Assembly (NCBI GenBank): GCA_963699055.1
Contig: CAVOTA010000001.1
Coordinates: 124,001-188,000, forward strand
Direction: 5' to 3'
From: Bog-756 sp963699055
Lineage (GTDB): Bacteria; Actinomycetota; Acidimicrobiia; Acidimicrobiales; RAAP-2
Length of the DNA: 64,000 nucleotides
Both the position numbers and the translations under genes were made by a program. Shown piece by piece: positions 34,959-43,029 of this stretch (the first letter of the stretch is position 1; each line of letters opens with the position of its first letter). The notes beneath the pieces were generated by a model. The model was not told the DNA's origin. It did not search any database and was given only the letters and a program-made list of their open reading frames with translations.

Positions 34959-36392
34959 GTGAGCACCAAGCGCCTGTCGAACTTCGTAGGGGGCGCCTAC
35001 GTCGGGACCCGCTCGGGGTCCACGTCGGAGCTGGTGGACCCGAGCACGGGCGAGGTGAACGCGGAGGCGCCGGTGTCGGGGGCCGAGGACGTCGACGCCG
35101 CCGTGGCCGCCGCCGCCGCCGCCTTCCCGGGCTGGCGTGACGCCACCCCGTCCGAGCGCAGCCTCGCCCTGTTCCGGATCGCCGACGCCATCGAGGCCCG
35201 GGCCGAGGAGCTCGTCGCCGTCGAGAGCTCCAACACCGGCAAGCCGCTGGCCGTCACCCTGTCGGAGGAGATCCCACCGATGGTCGACCAGATCCGCTTC
35301 TTCGCCGGCGCCGCCCGCCACCTCGAGGGCAAGTCGGCCGGCGAGTACCTGGCCGACCACACCTCGATGATCCGCCGTGAGCCGATCGGGGTGTGCGCCG
35401 CCGTCACCCCCTGGAACTACCCGGCGATGATGGCCGTGTGGAAGTGGGCGCCGGCCATCGCCGCCGGCAACGCCATGGTGCTCAAGCCGTCGGACACCAC
35501 GCCGGCGTCCACACTGCTGATGGCCGAGATCATGTCGGAGTACCTGCCCGAAGGCGTCTTCAACGTGGTCTGTGGCGACCGCGACACCGGCCGTGCCCTG
35601 GTCGAGCACCCGACCCCGGCCATGGTGTCGATCACCGGCAGCGTCCGCGCCGGCATGCAGGTGGCCGAGGCGGCGTCGCACGACGTCAAACGAGTCCATC
35701 TCGAGCTGGGCGGCAAGGCTCCGGTGGTCGTCTTCGACGACGCCGACCTGGAGGCGGCGGCCGAGGGCATCGCCATCGCCGGCTACTTCAACGCCGGCCA
35801 GGACTGCACGGCGGCCACCCGGGTGCTGGCCGCACCGGGGATCTACGAGGACTTCGTCGCCGCGCTGGCCGAGCAGGCCCGCGCCCAGACCGTGGGCGGC
35901 ACCGACGTGGAGGACGCCGACTTCGGGCCGCTCAACAGTGCCGCCCAGCTCGAGCGGCTCAGCGGGTACTTCGACCGCCTGCCGAGTCACGCCGAGGTGG
36001 TCACCGGCGGCGCCCGGGTGGGCGAGCGCGGCTACTGCTTCGCTCCCAGCGTCATCGCCGGGCTGCACCAGGACGACGAGGTGATCCAGGAGGAGCTCTT
36101 CGGCCCGGCCATCACCGTGCAGCGGTTTTCCGACGAGGACGAGGCCGTGGCCTGGGCCAACGGGGTCCGCTACGGACTGGCCTCCAGTGTCTGGACCCAG
36201 AACCACGGACGGGCCATGCGTATGGCCAAGGCCCTCGACTTCGGGTGCGTGTGGATCAACACCCACATCCCCATCGTCGCCGAGATGCCCCACGGCGGGT
36301 TCAAGCACTCGGGCTACGGCAAGGACCTCTCCTCGTACGGGTTCGAGGACTACACCCGGATCAAGCACGTCATGAGCTTCATCGGCAGCTGA
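34959..36392 (+). CDS. NAD-dependent aldehyde dehydrogenase (gamma-aminobutyraldehyde/betaine-aldehyde type)
   Basis: This 477-residue ALDH has the Asn of the oxyanion hole in VTPWNYPAMM (about residue 150), the general base Glu in HLELGGKAPVVVF (about 250), and the catalytic Cys in YFNAGQDCTAATRV (about 283), followed by EEIQEELFGP-type VIQEELFGPAITV. The closest general resemblance is to aldehyde dehydrogenases for amino-aldehydes such as 4-aminobutanal, which fits the neighbouring amine oxidase and transaminase. GTG 34959 is preferred because GGGGAGG (34944-34950) precedes it by eight bases; the longer reading to 34845 has no ribosome site. Confidence 0.88.
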   Translation: MSTKRLSNFVGGAYVGTRSGSTSELVDPSTGEVNAEAPVSGAEDVDAAVAAAAAAFPGWRDATPSERSLALFRIADAIEARAEELVAVESSNTGKPLAVTLSEEIPPMVDQIRFFAGAARHLEGKSAGEYLADHTSMIRREPIGVCAAVTPWNYPAMMAVWKWAPAIAAGNAMVLKPSDTTPASTLLMAEIMSEYLPEGVFNVVCGDRDTGRALVEHPTPAMVSITGSVRAGMQVAEAASHDVKRVHLELGGKAPVVVFDDADLEAAAEGIAIAGYFNAGQDCTAATRVLAAPGIYEDFVAALAEQARAQTVGGTDVEDADFGPLNSAAQLERLSGYFDRLPSHAEVVTGGARVGERGYCFAPSVIAGLHQDDEVIQEELFGPAITVQRFSDEDEAVAWANGVRYGLASSVWTQNHGRAMRMAKALDFGCVWINTHIPIVAEMPHGGFKHSGYGKDLSSYGFEDYTRIKHVMSFIGS

Positions 36393-36534
36393 ACGCAGGT
36401 ACCCGTCCGGGGGCGGCCGGGTCCGGTGGATCGCCGAGGGATCAGTTGTACCGCAGGACCACCGGGGGGACTGGTGGGCAGCACCCAGTAGGGGTTACCG
36501 AGAGCCAGTTGGCCGAGCAGCAAGGGGAGAACAC

Positions 36535-38049
36535 ATGAGTACGGACATCGTCGACAGCACCGGGCAGCCGCCCGAGGTACCCGGGCCGTTCGGAGCGCCC
36601 GTCCCGAGCGACGAGGCGGGTGCCACGCTGCGGGCGGACACCCTGAACCTGTTCGACTCGACGGTGGTGGCGGTGTCGTCGGTGGCCCCGGCGTACACCC
36701 TGGCCGCCACCATGGCCGTACTGTTCGCCACGGTGGGGATCGGCTACGCCGGCCCGGCGGTGATCTGGATCAGCTTCGTCCCCGTCCTCTTCATCGCCAT
36801 CGCCTACTTCCAGTTGAACCGCAAGGACCCCGACTGCGGGGCGTCCTACTCGTGGCTGTCCAAGCTCGCCTCCCCCTACCTCGGCTGGTTCAACGGCTGG
36901 GTGCAGGTGGCGACCAGCGTCATCTTCTGCATCTCCGCACCGCTGGTGGCCGGTGCCTACACCCTCCAGTTCGCCCAGGAGCGGAACTGGATCTCGCTCA
37001 CGACGGCCAACGATCTCGGCTACCAGGCCATCGTGGCCGCCTGCTGGCTGGCGCTCATCACCTTCATCTGCATCTGGGGCATCCGCTGGACGACCAACTT
37101 CCAGTGGGTCCTCCTGATCATCGAGTACGTGGCCGTCATCGGGTTCTCCCTCTGGGGGATCATCAAGGTGGCCGTCAAGCACCCCGCCGGGTCGCAGGGC
37201 TTCCACTTCGGCTGGCTCAACCCGTTCAGCATCGGCGGGTTCGCCGCGCTGTCGGCCGGCCTGGTGCTGGGCGTCTTCTTCTACTGGGGCTGGGACACGG
37301 CCACCAACCTGAACGAGGAGTCCAAGAACCGCACCAAGACCCCGGGACACGCGGGCATCATCGCCATGTTCCTCCTGCTCCTGGTGTTCGCCATCAACAT
37401 CATCGCCGCCCAGATGCTCCTGCCCGAGAAGGCCTGGACCACCCACTCGACGACCATCCTGCTCTACTTCGCCCAGCAGGCGGCCGGCAGCTGGGCCGGG
37501 TACGTGATGCTCATCGCCGTGCTCTCCTCGACGGTGGCCACCACCCAGACCACGCTGCTCCCGGCGGCCCGCATCACGCTGTCGATGGCCCGGGACAAGG
37601 TCTTCCCCAGCGTGTTCGCCAGCATCCAGGGCAAGCTCAAGACCCCGGCCGTGGGCACGCTCATCCTGGCCTTCATCTCGCTCTTCGGGATCCTGTTGGC
37701 CAGTCAGGTCGCCTCGATCGACACCCTGCTCAACAACCTGATCCTGAGCATCGGCGTCCTCATCGCCTTCTACTACGGGGCGACCGGGGTGACGTGTGCC
37801 TGGGCGTACCGCAGGGTGGCCTTCCAGTCGACCCGGTTCTTCTTCACCGGCGTGCTGCTGCCACTGGTGGGCGGCATCATCCTGCTCCTGGTCATGGCCG
37901 ACGTGATCAAGCAGGGGGGGTGGAGCGGCTCCTACGCCGACATCATCGCCCTGCTGATGGGCATCCCGCTGGTGATCATCGCCCGCTTCACCACCAAGGG
38001 CAACTTCTTCAAGACGAAGGTGGTCGCCTACGAGGAGATCGGCGAGTAG
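36535..38049 (+). CDS. APC-family amino acid / polyamine permease
   Basis: This 504-residue, 12-helix transporter of the amino acid-polyamine-organocation superfamily has helix 1 STVVAVSSVAPAYTLAATMA, where the unwound substrate site would lie, and later WVQVATSVIFCISAPLVAGAY and FYWGWDTATNLNEESKNRTK, a family signature before helix 7. It probably imports the amine or amino acid degraded by the cluster. ATG 36535 follows AAGGGGAG. It lies between aldehyde dehydrogenase and alanine dehydrogenase genes, all rightward. Confidence 0.9.
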   Translation: MSTDIVDSTGQPPEVPGPFGAPVPSDEAGATLRADTLNLFDSTVVAVSSVAPAYTLAATMAVLFATVGIGYAGPAVIWISFVPVLFIAIAYFQLNRKDPDCGASYSWLSKLASPYLGWFNGWVQVATSVIFCISAPLVAGAYTLQFAQERNWISLTTANDLGYQAIVAACWLALITFICIWGIRWTTNFQWVLLIIEYVAVIGFSLWGIIKVAVKHPAGSQGFHFGWLNPFSIGGFAALSAGLVLGVFFYWGWDTATNLNEESKNRTKTPGHAGIIAMFLLLLVFAINIIAAQMLLPEKAWTTHSTTILLYFAQQAAGSWAGYVMLIAVLSSTVATTQTTLLPAARITLSMARDKVFPSVFASIQGKLKTPAVGTLILAFISLFGILLASQVASIDTLLNNLILSIGVLIAFYYGATGVTCAWAYRRVAFQSTRFFFTGVLLPLVGGIILLLVMADVIKQGGWSGSYADIIALLMGIPLVIIARFTTKGNFFKTKVVAYEEIGE

Positions 38050-38161
38050 CACCCGGGGCGGCCGCCGGGCGTACCGCCCGGCGGCCGTGCCGCGTCCCGT
38101 AGCCGTCCACATCCGTGCACCACCAACCGAGCACCACCAACCGAGCCGTGAGGTCGATCCT

Positions 38162-39283
38162 GTGATTGTCGGAGTACCGAAGGAAGTCAAGGCAGACGAG
38201 TACCGGGTGGCCATCACCCCGGCCGGCGTGCGCGAGCTGACCGCCGCGGGCCACACCGTCTACGTGGAGCGGTCGGCCGGCGTCGGTTCGTCGATCCCCG
38301 ACGAGGACTTCGTCGCCACCGGTGCGCAGGTCCTCGACGACCCCGACGACATCTGGTCGTCGTCCGACATGATCCTCGGCGTCAAGGAGCCCGTCGCCGT
38401 CGAGTACCCGCGGCTGGGCATGAAGAAGGACCAGGTCCTCTTCACCTACCTCCACCTGGCCGCTTCGCGCCAGTGCACCGACGCGCTGATCGCCGGCGGC
38501 AACACCGCCATCGCCTACGAGACCGTCCGCCTGGGCGACAACTCGCTGCCGCTGCTCACCCCCATGAGCGAGGTGGCGGGCCGCATGGCCCCCCTCATGG
38601 GCGCCCACCACCTCATGCGCCCGGGCGGCGGCCGCGGCACGCTGGTGTGCGGGGTGCCCGGGGTGCGCTGCGCCAAGATCGTCATCCTGGGGGCCGGCGT
38701 GGCCGGCATGGCGGCGGCCACCCTGGCCGTGGGCATGCACGCCGAGGTCTACATCCTCGACCGCAACCTCGAGCGCCTGCGCCAGGTCGACCACCACTTC
38801 CGCGGTGGACTCGAGACGGTGGCGTCCAGCACCCACGCCATCGAGGAGGTGTGCACCGACGCCGACATCGTGATCGGCGCCGTGCTGGTGGTCGGGGCCA
38901 AGGCCCCCAAGCTCATCAGCGACGAGCTGGTGGGGAAGATGCGCGACGGGTCGGTGCTGGTGGACATCTCCGTCGACCAGGGCGGCTGCTTCGAGTCGAC
39001 CCGGCCCACGACCCACTCGGACCCGACCTTCGAGGTCAACGGCTCGATCTTCTACTGCGTGGCCAACATGCCCGGGGCGGTGCCCCACTCGTCCACCCAC
39101 GCCCTGGTGAACGCCACCCTGCCGTACGTCCTCAGCATCGCCAACCATGGCTGGAAGGACGCCGTGGCCGAGGACGCGGCGCTGGCCGAGGGGGTCAACG
39201 TGGTCGACGGCACCATCGTGTACGAGCCCGTGGCCGAGGCCCACGGACTGGACTACCGGCCACTGTCGAAGTTCGTCGCCTGA
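38162..39283 (+). CDS. ald: Alanine dehydrogenase
   Basis: This 373-residue NAD-dependent enzyme interconverts alanine and pyruvate plus ammonia. Visible are the N-terminal VGVPKEVKADEYRVAITP (substrate Arg and early Lys), catalytic Lys in VKEPVAVEY and His in LHLAASRQ, and the Rossmann motif VILGAGVAGMAAATLA near residue 175. The length is typical of Ald. GTG 38162 was chosen since it gives the canonical (M/V)IVGVPKE start. In this cluster it would regenerate pyruvate, the amino acceptor for the transaminase, and release ammonia. In M. tuberculosis ald likewise sits beside an Lrp/AsnC regulator. Confidence 0.95.
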   Translation: MIVGVPKEVKADEYRVAITPAGVRELTAAGHTVYVERSAGVGSSIPDEDFVATGAQVLDDPDDIWSSSDMILGVKEPVAVEYPRLGMKKDQVLFTYLHLAASRQCTDALIAGGNTAIAYETVRLGDNSLPLLTPMSEVAGRMAPLMGAHHLMRPGGGRGTLVCGVPGVRCAKIVILGAGVAGMAAATLAVGMHAEVYILDRNLERLRQVDHHFRGGLETVASSTHAIEEVCTDADIVIGAVLVVGAKAPKLISDELVGKMRDGSVLVDISVDQGGCFESTRPTTHSDPTFEVNGSIFYCVANMPGAVPHSSTHALVNATLPYVLSIANHGWKDAVAEDAALAEGVNVVDGTIVYEPVAEAHGLDYRPLSKFVA

Positions 39284-39296
39284 GCCTCCCGGCTCA
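39281..39296 (+). terminator. Short hairpin at the end of ald
   Basis: TGAGCC-TCCC-GGCTCA is a perfect six-base stem that includes the ald stop codon and lies between convergent genes. There is no T-tract, so the terminator role is tentative. Confidence 0.35.
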
Positions 39297-39343
39297 CCGA
39301 CGTACCCGACGAGCCGACCCCCGACCCCGTGGTGTGCCCCCGA

Positions 39344-40054
39344 TCAGCCGAGCCGGTCCGCCGCCACCGAGCCGGGCGCGAGCGACCCGGTGGCCAGGTG
39401 GGGCGGCACGCCGATGCCGTCCACCAGATCCGGGGCCGGCACCGGCACGTGCCGGGCGGTGGTGAGGGGCACGACCCCGGCCCACACCTCGAGGGCGAGG
39501 TCGTCGTCGTCGTCGTCCGGCGGTCCCTCGCTCACCTTGACCGACGCCTGGTCGAGGGCGATGCGCAGCACGGTGGTGGCGGCCAGCTCCTTGGCCGACG
39601 GCGACCGGGCGTACCCCCACTGACCGGGAGCCACGTGCTCGGACAGCACCTCGAGGGCGGCCAGCTTGTCGGTGGGGTCCTCGAGCAGCTCGGGCAGGCC
39701 GTAGACCATGGCGCAGCGGTAGTTGACCGAGTGGTTGAAGACCGAGCGGGCCAGCACCAGACCGTCGACCAGGGTCACGGTCACGCACACCGGAGCCGGG
39801 GCCTTGGCCGTGCGCAGGCTGCGACTGGCCGCCGACCCGTGGACGACCAGGTGGTCGCCGCTGCGGCCGTACGTGGTCGGCACCACCATCGGCCAACCGT
39901 CGACGACCAGTCCCAGGTGGCACACGAACCCGGCGTCGAGCACGGCGTGGAGGTCCTCGCGTCGATGGGATCCCTGGTCGGGCAGCCGCCGCAGCCGCAC
40001 CCGCTCGCCACCTGGTCCCGGGTCCGGCCCGCGGTCGCCGTCGCTGTCGGTCAT
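39344..40054 (-). CDS. Pyridoxamine-5'-phosphate-oxidase-like flavin-binding protein
   Basis: This 236-residue protein has the split-barrel fold of the PNPOx-like / MTH152-type flavin nucleotide-binding family: LHAVLDAGFVCHLGLVVDGWPMVVPTTYGRSGDHLVVHGSAASRSLR is the typical strand order (about residues 35-80), followed by VCVTVTLVDGLVLARSVFNH. An acidic run of six Asp (DDDDDD) near residue 180 is odd but in frame. The function is probably flavin- or F420-linked but unassigned. It is convergent with ald. Confidence 0.8.
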   Translation of the reverse strand: MTDSDGDRGPDPGPGGERVRLRRLPDQGSHRREDLHAVLDAGFVCHLGLVVDGWPMVVPTTYGRSGDHLVVHGSAASRSLRTAKAPAPVCVTVTLVDGLVLARSVFNHSVNYRCAMVYGLPELLEDPTDKLAALEVLSEHVAPGQWGYARSPSAKELAATTVLRIALDQASVKVSEGPPDDDDDDLALEVWAGVVPLTTARHVPVPAPDLVDGIGVPPHLATGSLAPGSVAADRLG

Positions 40055-40164
40055 GCGACGATTGTTGCACGCACCCGCGCCGCCTCCGCCGCCCGCCCGG
40101 CCGGCCCCACCCGTACCACCCGAGACATCGAGGGGGAGCGCCGCTCCCCGAGGAGCGATACCCC

Positions 40165-41655
40165 GTGAAGCAGATCGGATCATCCATCGAGGGGACCGCG
40201 GCGCGCACCGCCCCGGTCTTCGACCCCGCCACCGGCGCGCAGACCGCCGAGGTCGTCCTGGCCACCACCAAGGACGTCGACCATGCCGTCGAGTCCGCCG
40301 CCGACGCGTTCCGCTCCTGGCGCGACACCTCGCTGACGGCCCGGTCGCGCATCCTGTTCGCCTTCCGCGAGCTGGCCGACAAGCACCGCGACGACCTGGC
40401 GGCGCTGATCACCGCCGAGCACGGCAAGGTGCTGGAGGACGCCCGGGGCGAGGTGGCGCGCGGCATCGAGGTGGTGGAATTCGCCTGCGGGATACCCCAC
40501 CTGCTCAAGGGGGAGTTCAGCGAGGACGTCTCGACCGGGGTCGACGCGTCGTCGATCCGTCAACCCCTCGGCGTGGTGGCCGGCATCACCCCGTTCAACT
40601 TCCCGGTCATGGTGCCGATGTGGATGTACCCGGTGGCCATCGCCTGCGGCAACACCTTCGTGCTCAAGCCGTCCGAGCGCGATCCCTCGCCGTCGGAGCT
40701 GGTGGCGGACCTGTGGCGGGACGCGGGACTGCCCGACGGGGTGTTCACCGTCGTCCACGGCGACGCCGAGGCCGTCAACGCCCTGCTCGACCACCCCAAG
40801 GTGGCCGCCGTCTCGTTCGTGGGCTCGACCCCCATCGCCCGGCACGTGTTCGAGCGGGGCCATGCGTCGGCCAAGCGGGTCCAGGCCCTCGGCGGGGCCA
40901 AGAACCACGCCGTCGTGCTGCCCGACGCCGATCTCGACTCGACCGCCGACGCGCTGATCGGTGCCGGGTACGGCTCCGCCGGCGAGCGCTGCATGGCCAT
41001 CTCGGCGGTGGTGGTGGTCGGTGACGCCGACCCGCTGGTGGCGGCCGTGGCCGGACGCGCCCGTGCGCTGGTCACCGGACCGGGGACCGACCCCACCTCC
41101 GACATGGGCCCCCTGATCACCCGGGTCCACCGCGACCGCGTGGCCGGCTACGTCGACTCGGCACTGGCCGACGGGGCCGACGTGGTGGTGGACGGGCGCG
41201 GGGTCGCCGTGGCGGGAGGCGGGGACGGCTTCTTCTTCGGCCCCACCCTGGTCGACCGGGTCACCACCGACATGGACGTCTACCGCGACGAGATCTTCGG
41301 CCCGGTGCTGTCGGTCCTGCGGGTGGACAGCCTCGACGAGGCCATCGAGCTGGTGAACGCCAACCCGTTCGGCAACGGCACCGCCATCTTCACCCGAGAC
41401 GGGCACGCGGCGCGCCGGTTCCGACGGGACGTGTCGGTGGGCATGGTGGGTGTCAACGTCGCCATCCCGGTGCCGATGGCCTACTACTCGTTCGGCGGAT
41501 GGAAGCAGTCACTCTTCGGCGACGCCCACATCCACGGGATGGAGGGCGTGCGGTTCAACACGCGGCTCAAGTCGATCACGACCCGGTGGCCCGACCCGGA
41601 CCGGGGGGCAGGCGGCGGGATCGCCCTGCACTTCCCGTCCGGCGACAAGGGCTGA
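40165..41655 (+). CDS. mmsA: Methylmalonate-semialdehyde dehydrogenase (CoA-acylating)
   Basis: This 496-residue ALDH of the MmsA type oxidises (methyl)malonate semialdehyde to propionyl- or acetyl-CoA. It shows GITPFNFPVMVPMWM (about residue 140), VQALGGAKNHAVVLPDAD, where the usual Glu of ALDHs is replaced as in MmsA, and the catalytic Cys in GSAGERCMAISAVVVVGDA. Malonate semialdehyde is the product of beta-alanine transamination, so this enzyme may connect with the aminotransferase cluster to the left; valine or inositol catabolism is the other usual role. GTG 40165 is the start. Confidence 0.92.
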   Translation: MKQIGSSIEGTAARTAPVFDPATGAQTAEVVLATTKDVDHAVESAADAFRSWRDTSLTARSRILFAFRELADKHRDDLAALITAEHGKVLEDARGEVARGIEVVEFACGIPHLLKGEFSEDVSTGVDASSIRQPLGVVAGITPFNFPVMVPMWMYPVAIACGNTFVLKPSERDPSPSELVADLWRDAGLPDGVFTVVHGDAEAVNALLDHPKVAAVSFVGSTPIARHVFERGHASAKRVQALGGAKNHAVVLPDADLDSTADALIGAGYGSAGERCMAISAVVVVGDADPLVAAVAGRARALVTGPGTDPTSDMGPLITRVHRDRVAGYVDSALADGADVVVDGRGVAVAGGGDGFFFGPTLVDRVTTDMDVYRDEIFGPVLSVLRVDSLDEAIELVNANPFGNGTAIFTRDGHAARRFRRDVSVGMVGVNVAIPVPMAYYSFGGWKQSLFGDAHIHGMEGVRFNTRLKSITTRWPDPDRGAGGGIALHFPSGDKG

Positions 41656-41672
41656 CGGCGGACGGGCCAGGA

Positions 41673-41999
41673 GGGGGCCCGACGGACGTCGACAGCGGCG
41701 GCGCGCCGATCCACGTCGAGGTGACGGGGGAGGGGCGACCGGTGGTGCTCCTCCACGGGTGCCCGGACTCGGGCGCCCTGCGGCGGCACCAGGTCCCCGC
41801 CCTGGCCGACGCCGGGTTCCGGTGCATCGTCCCGGACCTGCCTGGCTTTCGCTCCTCGGACGTGCCGCAGATGAACGGTTCGTCGGCGCACGTGGCCGGC
41901 CCCTGGCGCTACGAGCGGCTCGACGGTCCCGGCCACTGGATCCCGTTGGATGCACCCGCCGTGGTCAACCGGCTGCTCCTCGACTTCCTGCCCGTCTGA
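41673..41999 (+). pseudogene. Alpha/beta hydrolase remnant with internal deletion
   Basis: The frame shows the first part of an alpha/beta hydrolase: APIHVEVTGEGRPVVLLHG, PDSGALRRHQVPALADAG, and RCIVPDLPGFRSSD (HG oxyanion motif and strand 4). It then jumps directly, after DVPQMNGSSAHVAG, to a C-terminal end containing RLDGPGHWIPLDAPAVVNRL, which holds the catalytic His. The middle, with the G-x-S-x-G nucleophile elbow and the acid residue, is missing: about 105 residues remain of an expected 270-300. There is no good start codon either. An intact alpha/beta hydrolase follows 52 bases downstream. I read it as a decayed gene with a deletion of roughly 500 bases. Confidence 0.7.
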
Positions 42000-42038
42000 G
42001 CCGGGGGAGGCCGCGGCCGGGCCGGCAGGTGTGCCCGG

Positions 42039-42044
42039 TAGCCT
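42039..42044 (+). promoter_or_regulatory. -10 element (TAGCCT) of a probable leaderless transcript
   Basis: TAGCCT ends seven bases before the GTG at 42052, with no ribosome site between. Confidence 0.4.
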
Positions 42045-42051
42045 CGGGACG

Positions 42052-43029
42052 GTGAGTGCGCCGCCCTTCGTGCCCCCCGAGGCACGCGAGCTCGATGTCG
42101 GCGGTCCGGTGCACGTGGCCGACTTCGGGGGCCCCGACGACGCACTGCTGCTGGTGGGGGTCCACGGGCTGGGTGGCAGCCACCTCAATTGGGCGGCCGT
42201 CGCCCCGTACCTGGTCGACCGCTACCGGCTGGTGGCCGTCGACCTGGTGGGCCACGGCCGCACGCCGGCCGCCGGCCGCCGGGCGGACGTCGCCGGACAC
42301 GTGGCCCTGCTGTCCGGGGTGCTGCCCCTCCTGTCGGACCGTCCCGTCGTCCTCATGGGCAACTCGATGGGTGGGCTGGTGTCGGCCCTGGTGGCGGCGG
42401 GCTCACCCGACCGGGTGGCCGGACTCGTGCTCGTCGACCCGGCCCTCCCGGCCGGGCGGTTCGCCACGGTGCACCCCCGCGTCGTCACCAACTTCGTCCT
42501 GTGTTCGGTCCCGGGAGTGGGCGAGCGCTACCTGGCCGCCCGTCGGGCCCGCACCACCCCCGAGCAGACGGTGCGGCGGGTACTGGGTGTGACCTGCGTC
42601 GACCCGGCCCGGGTGCCGGCCGACGTGGTGGACGCCCACATCGAGCTCACGGCGGCCAAGGACCGGGCCGGGGGCGACGCCGCCTACCTGGCGTCGGCCC
42701 GGTCGCTGTCCCGGACCCTGGCCCGTCCCCGTGCCACCGTCGACCGGTTGGCGACCCTGGCGGTACCCGTGCTCCACCTCCACGGCGACCGGGACCTCCT
42801 GGTCCCCCTGGCCGCGGGACGTCGGATGGCGGCGGGCCGGGCCGACTGGCGGCTGGACGTGGCCCGCGACATCGGGCACGCACCGATGCTCGAGGCACCG
42901 GTGTGGACGGCGTTGCGGATCGGCGAGTGGCTGGAGGGCGAGGGCGCCGTGGTGCCCGAACGGGCCCGCCTGTCCGGCCGGCCCGTCCGGCCCGGCGGGG
43001 CAGGCCCCGTCTCGCCCGGCGTCAGTTGA
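42052..43029 (+). CDS. Alpha/beta hydrolase
   Basis: This 325-residue protein has HGLGGSHLNW (oxyanion loop, about residue 40), nucleophile elbow VLMGNSMGGLVSA (Ser about 105), acid residue in LHLHGDRDLLVPLA (about 255) and catalytic His in DIGHAPMLEAP (about 285). The triad is complete, so it is probably active, on an ester, lactone or similar substrate that cannot be told. The Pro/Arg-rich C-terminal tail of about 25 residues overlaps the convergent acyl-CoA ligase gene by eight bases. Confidence 0.88.
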   Translation: MSAPPFVPPEARELDVGGPVHVADFGGPDDALLLVGVHGLGGSHLNWAAVAPYLVDRYRLVAVDLVGHGRTPAAGRRADVAGHVALLSGVLPLLSDRPVVLMGNSMGGLVSALVAAGSPDRVAGLVLVDPALPAGRFATVHPRVVTNFVLCSVPGVGERYLAARRARTTPEQTVRRVLGVTCVDPARVPADVVDAHIELTAAKDRAGGDAAYLASARSLSRTLARPRATVDRLATLAVPVLHLHGDRDLLVPLAAGRRMAAGRADWRLDVARDIGHAPMLEAPVWTALRIGEWLEGEGAVVPERARLSGRPVRPGGAGPVSPGVS

